Source: Methyloceanibacter sp.
Lineage (GTDB): Bacteria > Pseudomonadota > Alphaproteobacteria > Rhizobiales > Methyloligellaceae
DNA length: 33,253 bases
Direction of reading: 5' to 3'
Assembly: GCA_029287395.1 (NCBI GenBank)
Contig: JARFRF010000111.1
Location: 1-33,253 of the forward strand
Below are positions 29,270 through 33,253 of this stretch, piece by piece. The position numbers and the translations under genes are program-made. Positions within the stretch are counted from its first letter, which is position 1; every line of letters begins with the position of its first letter. The notes beneath the pieces are model-generated. The model ran no database searches. It was given only the letters and a program-made list of their open reading frames with translations, and was not told the DNA's origin.

Positions 29270-30343
29270 TTACTGAATCTGCTTCTGTTGGCTCAGTTCG
29301 AGTTCGTTGGCTAGGGGGGTATCGAACAATCTTTCAATGCTGGCATCATCAACCTCGGAAACGGTTTCTGGCGCCCAACGCGGTGGTTGGCCTTTACCCG
29401 CAATTCTAGCGTCTATGCCTTCTTTGAAATCTGGCATGGTGACAATGTGAGACGCGAGGCGATACTCCAGCTTCAAGGCCTCTTCCAAGCTCAACGACTT
29501 TCCGCGCAGCATTTGCCGCAGCGCGATCTTCAGCGACGTTGGCGACTTTTCTCGCAAGCTGGCGGCTGTCTGCTTCGCCCAGGCCTCATAGGGTCCCTCG
29601 GGTTCACTATCGAGCCGTTCGAGGATCTCTTCCACCGTTGGCGCCGAGAAAACCCGATTGATTGCAGGCGTGAGCCGGACTAGGTCGCCTTCTCCTGGGT
29701 CTTCATGAAGGCCGTCAAGAAGGCGATCGATCGGGTGGTTGTCTGCGAGTGCTTTTTTGATAACGCCGAAATAAGCGGACGGGATGTAGTGGCTTACGAG
29801 GCGCAAACGATGCGCATCTGCGGGACCGATCACAGCGCCGGTTAGGGCCAGATAGGTTCCGACCCAGCCGAATAAGCGGGGAAGGAAATAGGTCCCGCCA
29901 ATGTCGGGCAGAAAGCCGATGCCGACTTGAGGCATGGCGAACCGGTAGCCCTCTCCCGCGATACAATGGGTCCCAAGTAGTGAAATCGCGACGCCACCAC
30001 CGAAGGCTAACCCATTGATCAGCGGTACATTCGGCCGGATGAATTTCTCAAGAACCCAAACATGGGTATAAGCTGAACGGTAGAACGCGCGTATCTCGTC
30101 AATAGCTCCGTCTTTGTTCCATTGGTTAAGTACTTTCAGATCCCCGCCGCTGCAGAAGACCTTAGGGTGCGTCGACTCCATTACGACGCCGTAGATCTGC
30201 GCTGCTGGCTCCCACCGGCGGTAGTTGGAGCTCAAGGCCTCGAACATTTCGCGCGTGAGCGCGTTGAGCCTATCCGGCCGATCGAGGGTGACGACACCAG
30301 CGCGGTCGTGTTCCTCGAAAGTTATACCAAGCGGTTCGGACAA
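29270..30343 (-). CDS. Enoyl-CoA hydratase/isomerase family, 3-hydroxyisobutyryl-CoA hydrolase-like
   Basis: The 357-residue crotonase-fold protein has the ECH_2 layout of HIBCH: VTLDRPDRLNALTREM, FCSGGDLKVL, the oxyanion loop NGLAFGGGVAISLLG, then FAMPQVGIGFLPDIGGTYFLPRL and a C-terminal DFKEGIDARIAGKGQPPRW. HIBCH enzymes hydrolyse 3-hydroxyisobutyryl-CoA in valine breakdown using a Glu and an Asp eight residues apart. Here the Glu is Gln139 (CAA) while Asp147 is kept. Activity is therefore doubtful or altered. The start appears to be TTG, preceded by a GAGGAT site. Confidence 0.85.
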   Translation of the reverse strand: MSEPLGITFEEHDRAGVVTLDRPDRLNALTREMFEALSSNYRRWEPAAQIYGVVMESTHPKVFCSGGDLKVLNQWNKDGAIDEIRAFYRSAYTHVWVLEKFIRPNVPLINGLAFGGGVAISLLGTHCIAGEGYRFAMPQVGIGFLPDIGGTYFLPRLFGWVGTYLALTGAVIGPADAHRLRLVSHYIPSAYFGVIKKALADNHPIDRLLDGLHEDPGEGDLVRLTPAINRVFSAPTVEEILERLDSEPEGPYEAWAKQTAASLREKSPTSLKIALRQMLRGKSLSLEEALKLEYRLASHIVTMPDFKEGIDARIAGKGQPPRWAPETVSEVDDASIERLFDTPLANELELSQQKQIQ

Positions 30344-30462
30344 ACGCGCAGATCCTCGCGAATGGGGAAAACAGGTGCGTGGTTCAATAGTCCGGCGCAG
30401 CTACCATTCCAGAGCGCAAACCACAAGCCAGTGCTGAGCGGCACGTTCGGACGGGGCTGGCG

Positions 30463-31878
30463 ATGAGCACGCGAAGTGTCGAGGGATGGCTGTATAGATG
30501 GTCCGGTGGTCTGCTCGCCGCCAAGCTTGTGGTCGTCGCACCGCTCCTCGCTACGGCGCATGCTCAGCAGTTCAATCCGTTTCAAAACCAGAATGCGACA
30601 ACTCGCGAAGCACCAACGCCCCCTCGAAGGGCTGCTCCGCGAAGGCCCGAGCCTCCCAGCCTGCCTGAGAGAAAACGAGCGGTTCCGACTGCTCCTGCTG
30701 AAGTTTCGGCGGTTTCGGCGACCCCCCAAGAGGCACCTTCGGAGGTCTCAGCGGGGCCGAACGCCACACCTGCCGCCCCTAGCGCGCGCCCTGCTCAAGA
30801 TGCCGTTGCTCTAAGTCCACCAGAAGAAGTCCCCGCGGCAAACGCCGAGAGGCCTGCCGCGTCGGCTGATGTCCCTGCCCCCGCTGATGAAAAAACCGAA
30901 GCGCCGATAGGCGCTAAGCTGGAGGAAGACAGTGACGTCGTTCAGGACGAAGCCACCCCAGCATCGACTCCTGAGGCTGTCGAGACGCTTCCGCTCCACC
31001 CTATTCGCAATCCCGTGCGGTCAGGTTCCGATCCCAACGCCGCCGCCCACCCAAAGGTCGTTGCGGCGCTTGAGCAGTGCGTGGAACTCCTGGACGGGCT
31101 TCACCTGGAGTACGAACATCTAGACTCAATCCGTCGGGGGCCATGCGGGACGACTGCGCCCATCAAGCTGAAGTCGATTGGTAAGAACCCCAAAATTGCT
31201 GTTTCCCCGCCAGCTACGGTCAATTGCACCGTGGCCGCAACCTTGCACGAATGGTTTGAGACTTCGGTACAACCGACGGCGGAGGCACTCGGAACAAGCG
31301 TCGTAAAAATAAAGAACGCGGCGTCCTATATGTGCCGAAACCAGTACGGCAGGTCGGATACCAAGCTGAGCGAGCATGCAAAGGCCAATGCCCTAGATAT
31401 CAAGGCGTTTGTTCTCGCATCGGGGCAGACCATCCCCATCCTCGGGAACTGGCCCTACGGCTACCGGCCAACGCGCCCGCGGCTCGCCGATGCCCCGTGG
31501 CCCAATCCATTGCGGCCTCACTCATCCCTAAAGGCCGCGGTTTACAAGTCGCCAGGACTAAGCAGCGCCGATGAGACGCTCGATCATGAGCGCTTCACTG
31601 AAGAAGCCGAAGAGTTCTCGAGTATGGCGACACATCCCTTCTTCAAGCCGATGTTCGTCGCGCCAGCCGAAATTTTGATGCCTGAGGAGGAGGAGCCCGA
31701 GGGACCTGTACCCGAGGGGAACATAAGCCGAAAGGAAGCGAAGGCGTTCTTGAGAACGATCCATGGCGATGCCTGCAAGATCTTTTGGACTGTGCTGGGT
31801 CCAGAAGCGAATGCCGCCCACCGCGATCATTTTCATTTCGATATGCGCAAGCGGCGCTATGTCAGGATTTGTCAGTAG
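30463..31878 (+). CDS. Extensin-like (M15-type fold) secreted protein
   Basis: The 471-residue protein has a signal sequence (about residues 18-35, ending ATAHA), a ~150-residue Ala/Pro/Glu-rich disordered region, and a C-terminal Extensin-like_C domain. This has a cysteine-containing start (AALEQCVELLDGL), SEHAKANALDIKAF and AHRDHFHFDMRKRR. The His/Asp pattern resembles zinc DD-carboxypeptidases of the M15 fold, suggesting action on peptidoglycan, though this is not shown for the family. A ~75-residue insert with an acidic EEEEPEGP patch separates the two histidine motifs. It is divergent from the HIBCH-like gene. Confidence 0.88.
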   Translation: MSTRSVEGWLYRWSGGLLAAKLVVVAPLLATAHAQQFNPFQNQNATTREAPTPPRRAAPRRPEPPSLPERKRAVPTAPAEVSAVSATPQEAPSEVSAGPNATPAAPSARPAQDAVALSPPEEVPAANAERPAASADVPAPADEKTEAPIGAKLEEDSDVVQDEATPASTPEAVETLPLHPIRNPVRSGSDPNAAAHPKVVAALEQCVELLDGLHLEYEHLDSIRRGPCGTTAPIKLKSIGKNPKIAVSPPATVNCTVAATLHEWFETSVQPTAEALGTSVVKIKNAASYMCRNQYGRSDTKLSEHAKANALDIKAFVLASGQTIPILGNWPYGYRPTRPRLADAPWPNPLRPHSSLKAAVYKSPGLSSADETLDHERFTEEAEEFSSMATHPFFKPMFVAPAEILMPEEEEPEGPVPEGNISRKEAKAFLRTIHGDACKIFWTVLGPEANAAHRDHFHFDMRKRRYVRICQ

Positions 31879-31987
31879 ACGCACTGGCATCGTGAACCAC
31901 TGCTGCTGAGGGCTCTAGCGAGGCTCATGAATTGGATGATAAGCTCCCGCACTTTGGGAACCTCCTCAAGTGTGTGACAGTAAATCG

Positions 31988-31992
31988 AGGGA
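31988..31992 (+). promoter_or_regulatory. Ribosome binding site supporting the hemB start
   Basis: AGGGA lies ten bases before the GTG at 32003. The earlier in-frame GTG at 31970 has no such site. Confidence 0.45.
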
Positions 31993-32002
31993 TCCGTATC
32001 GC

Positions 32003-33082
32003 GTGGCGCCACGAACCGACGAAAAGGCAATTTCTCTCCGCACGGAACGCGTGAAGCGCGGAACGCCCGCTGAGCCCCAGGAGCTGAGTCAAGGCTTTCC
32101 CGCTACCCGCCTTCGGCGGAACCGTCGCGCGGATTGGTCCCGACGGCTTGTCCGGGAAACGCACCTCACCGCCGACGATCTCATTTGGCCAATCTTCGTC
32201 ATTGACGGGGACCGGGCCCGTGAGGAAGTGAATGCAATGCCCGGCGTCGCTCGGCTGTCTATCGACCTTGCCGTTCGCGGTGCCGAGGACGCGGCTGAAA
32301 TTGGCCTGCCGGCGATCGCACTATTTCCCTATACCGATCCCTCGCTGAGAGACGAAGCGGGCAGCGAAGCGTTTAACCCTGGCAACCTTGTCTGCCGAGC
32401 GGTCCGCGCCATCAAGCAGGCGGTTCCTCAGATCGGCATTATCTGCGACGTGGCACTCGATCCCTACACAATCCACGGTCACGACGGCCTGCTCGACGAG
32501 GATGGCCGGATCAACAACGATCGATCCGTCGAGGCGCTTGTGACCCAGGCACTGGTTCAAGCAGGGGCCGGCTGCGATGTGCTTGCGCCGTCCGACATGA
32601 TGGACGGACGTGTCGGCGCCATTCGCGCTGCCCTGGAGGCCAACGGGCACGCCGACACGCAGATCATGAGCTACGCCGCCAAGTATGCCTCGGCCTTCTA
32701 CGGCCCCTTCAGAGACGCCGTAGGATCAGGAGCGCAACTCCACGGCGACAAGAAGACCTACCAGATGGACCCGGCGAATAGTGCCGAGGCAATTCGGGAA
32801 GTCAAGTTCGATGTGATCGAAGGCGCGGACATGGTCATGGTCAAACCGGGCCTGCCGTATCTCGACATCGTCTGGCGCATAAAGGAGGCCTTCGGTCTGC
32901 CCACCTTCGCCTACCAGACATCCGGAGAATACGCCGCACTCGTGGCCGCTGCCGAAAACGGTTGGCTGGATCGGGAACGTGTTGTGCTTGAAACCTTGCT
33001 CGCGTTCAAACGGGCTGGCGCCGACGGCGTATTCAGCTACTTCGCACCTGAAGTCGCTCGGCGCCTCAAGGACCAATTCTAG
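32003..33082 (+). CDS. hemB: Delta-aminolevulinic acid dehydratase (porphobilinogen synthase)
   Basis: The ~359-residue enzyme joins two aminolevulinates to porphobilinogen in heme synthesis. The two active-site lysines are present: Lys227 in SYAAKYASAF and Lys281 in VMVKPGLPYLD. The metal site reads CDVALDPYTIHGHDG without the zinc cysteine triad, so it should be of the Mg-dependent type usual in alphaproteobacteria. I favour the GTG at 32003. Another GTG lies upstream at 31970, and the first ~25 residues are poorly conserved. Confidence 0.95.
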   Translation: MAPRTDEKAISLRTERVKRGTPAEPQELSQGFPATRLRRNRRADWSRRLVRETHLTADDLIWPIFVIDGDRAREEVNAMPGVARLSIDLAVRGAEDAAEIGLPAIALFPYTDPSLRDEAGSEAFNPGNLVCRAVRAIKQAVPQIGIICDVALDPYTIHGHDGLLDEDGRINNDRSVEALVTQALVQAGAGCDVLAPSDMMDGRVGAIRAALEANGHADTQIMSYAAKYASAFYGPFRDAVGSGAQLHGDKKTYQMDPANSAEAIREVKFDVIEGADMVMVKPGLPYLDIVWRIKEAFGLPTFAYQTSGEYAALVAAAENGWLDRERVVLETLLAFKRAGADGVFSYFAPEVARRLKDQF

Positions 33083-33096
33083 AGGAAGCGGCTCGA

Positions 33097-33253
33097 TTAG
33101 TCCGTCACCTTCATTTTGGTGAACAGAAGAGTCGCCTCTCTCGATTTGTCGAAATTGTCGCCCGACACGCCGAAGCGCCAACCACCCTCCGGTGCCTGGC
33201 CCCTCACCTCTCGCACCTTCGTGACGTTGATATAGAACACAAGGCTGTTGCCG
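33097..33253 (-). CDS. Unrecognised protein, C-terminal end (partial at window end)
   Basis: The minus strand is open from the window edge to a TAA at 33099-33097, giving 51 residues: NSLVFYINVTKVRE, GGWRFGVSGDNF and a final LLFTKMKVTD. The composition looks coding, but I recognise no family. It is convergent with hemB, 14 bases away. Confidence 0.55.
   Translation of the reverse strand, partial: GNSLVFYINVTKVREVRGQAPEGGWRFGVSGDNFDKSREATLLFTKMKVTD

Overview
The window looks like chromosomal DNA of an alphaproteobacterium of the order Hyphomicrobiales (Rhizobiales), probably near Hyphomicrobiaceae. This is inferred from gene order and protein content, not from a search. Two conserved blocks support it: ubiquinol-cytochrome c chaperone, yceD-like, plsX, fabH, ihfA, merR and tRNA-Pro; and hemB, extensin-like protein, enoyl-CoA hydratase-like protein, ldtR, ldtP, glyA, nrdR, ribD, ribE, ribBA, ribH, nusB, thiL and hppA. 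Base composition is moderately GC-rich throughout.

Layout. 1-3.0 kb: the end of a CoA-binding protein, an O-acetylhomoserine sulfhydrylase gene (metY-like) interrupted by one in-frame amber codon, a convergent heme A synthase (ctaA) and a DUF2842 membrane protein. 3.1-8.0 kb: a compact polysaccharide-export locus with a Wzc/ExoP-like chain-length protein whose C-terminal kinase domain has lost its P-loop, a divergent short outer-membrane export lipoprotein and a GT4 glycosyltransferase. 8.0-12.5 kb: an accessory stretch with a 665-base non-coding region, a Tat-exported amidohydrolase, a frameshifted secreted protein and three small membrane or secreted proteins. It ends at tRNA-Pro(GGG). 12.6-17.0 kb: a minus-strand phospholipid/fatty-acid block with ihfA and a MerR regulator. 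17.0-25.3 kb: bamE on the plus strand, then on the minus strand a K+-independent H+-pyrophosphatase and the nrdR-rib-nusB-thiL operon. 25.3-30.3 kb: glyA, an L,D-transpeptidase with its MarR-type regulator, and a 3-hydroxyisobutyryl-CoA-hydrolase-like protein. 30.4-33.3 kb: an extensin-like (M15-type) protein, hemB and the end of an unrecognised gene.

How the genes fit together. The rib block covers riboflavin synthesis from ribulose 5-phosphate and the pyrimidine intermediate onward, but RibBA's cyclohydrolase half looks dead, so the GTP step should be encoded elsewhere. glyA/thiL add one-carbon and thiamine metabolism. ldtR/ldtP and the extensin-like protein point to envelope remodelling. 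plsX/fabH start phospholipid and fatty-acid synthesis.

No CRISPR array, insertion sequence, phage gene or obvious defence system was seen, and I do not find a clearly new multi-gene system. The most interesting points are the dead-kinase polysaccharide co-polymerase, the three probable gene disruptions (two consistent with homopolymer indels), the Glu-to-Gln change at the catalytic site of the HIBCH-like enzyme, and a triple TTAAGC motif upstream of ldtR.
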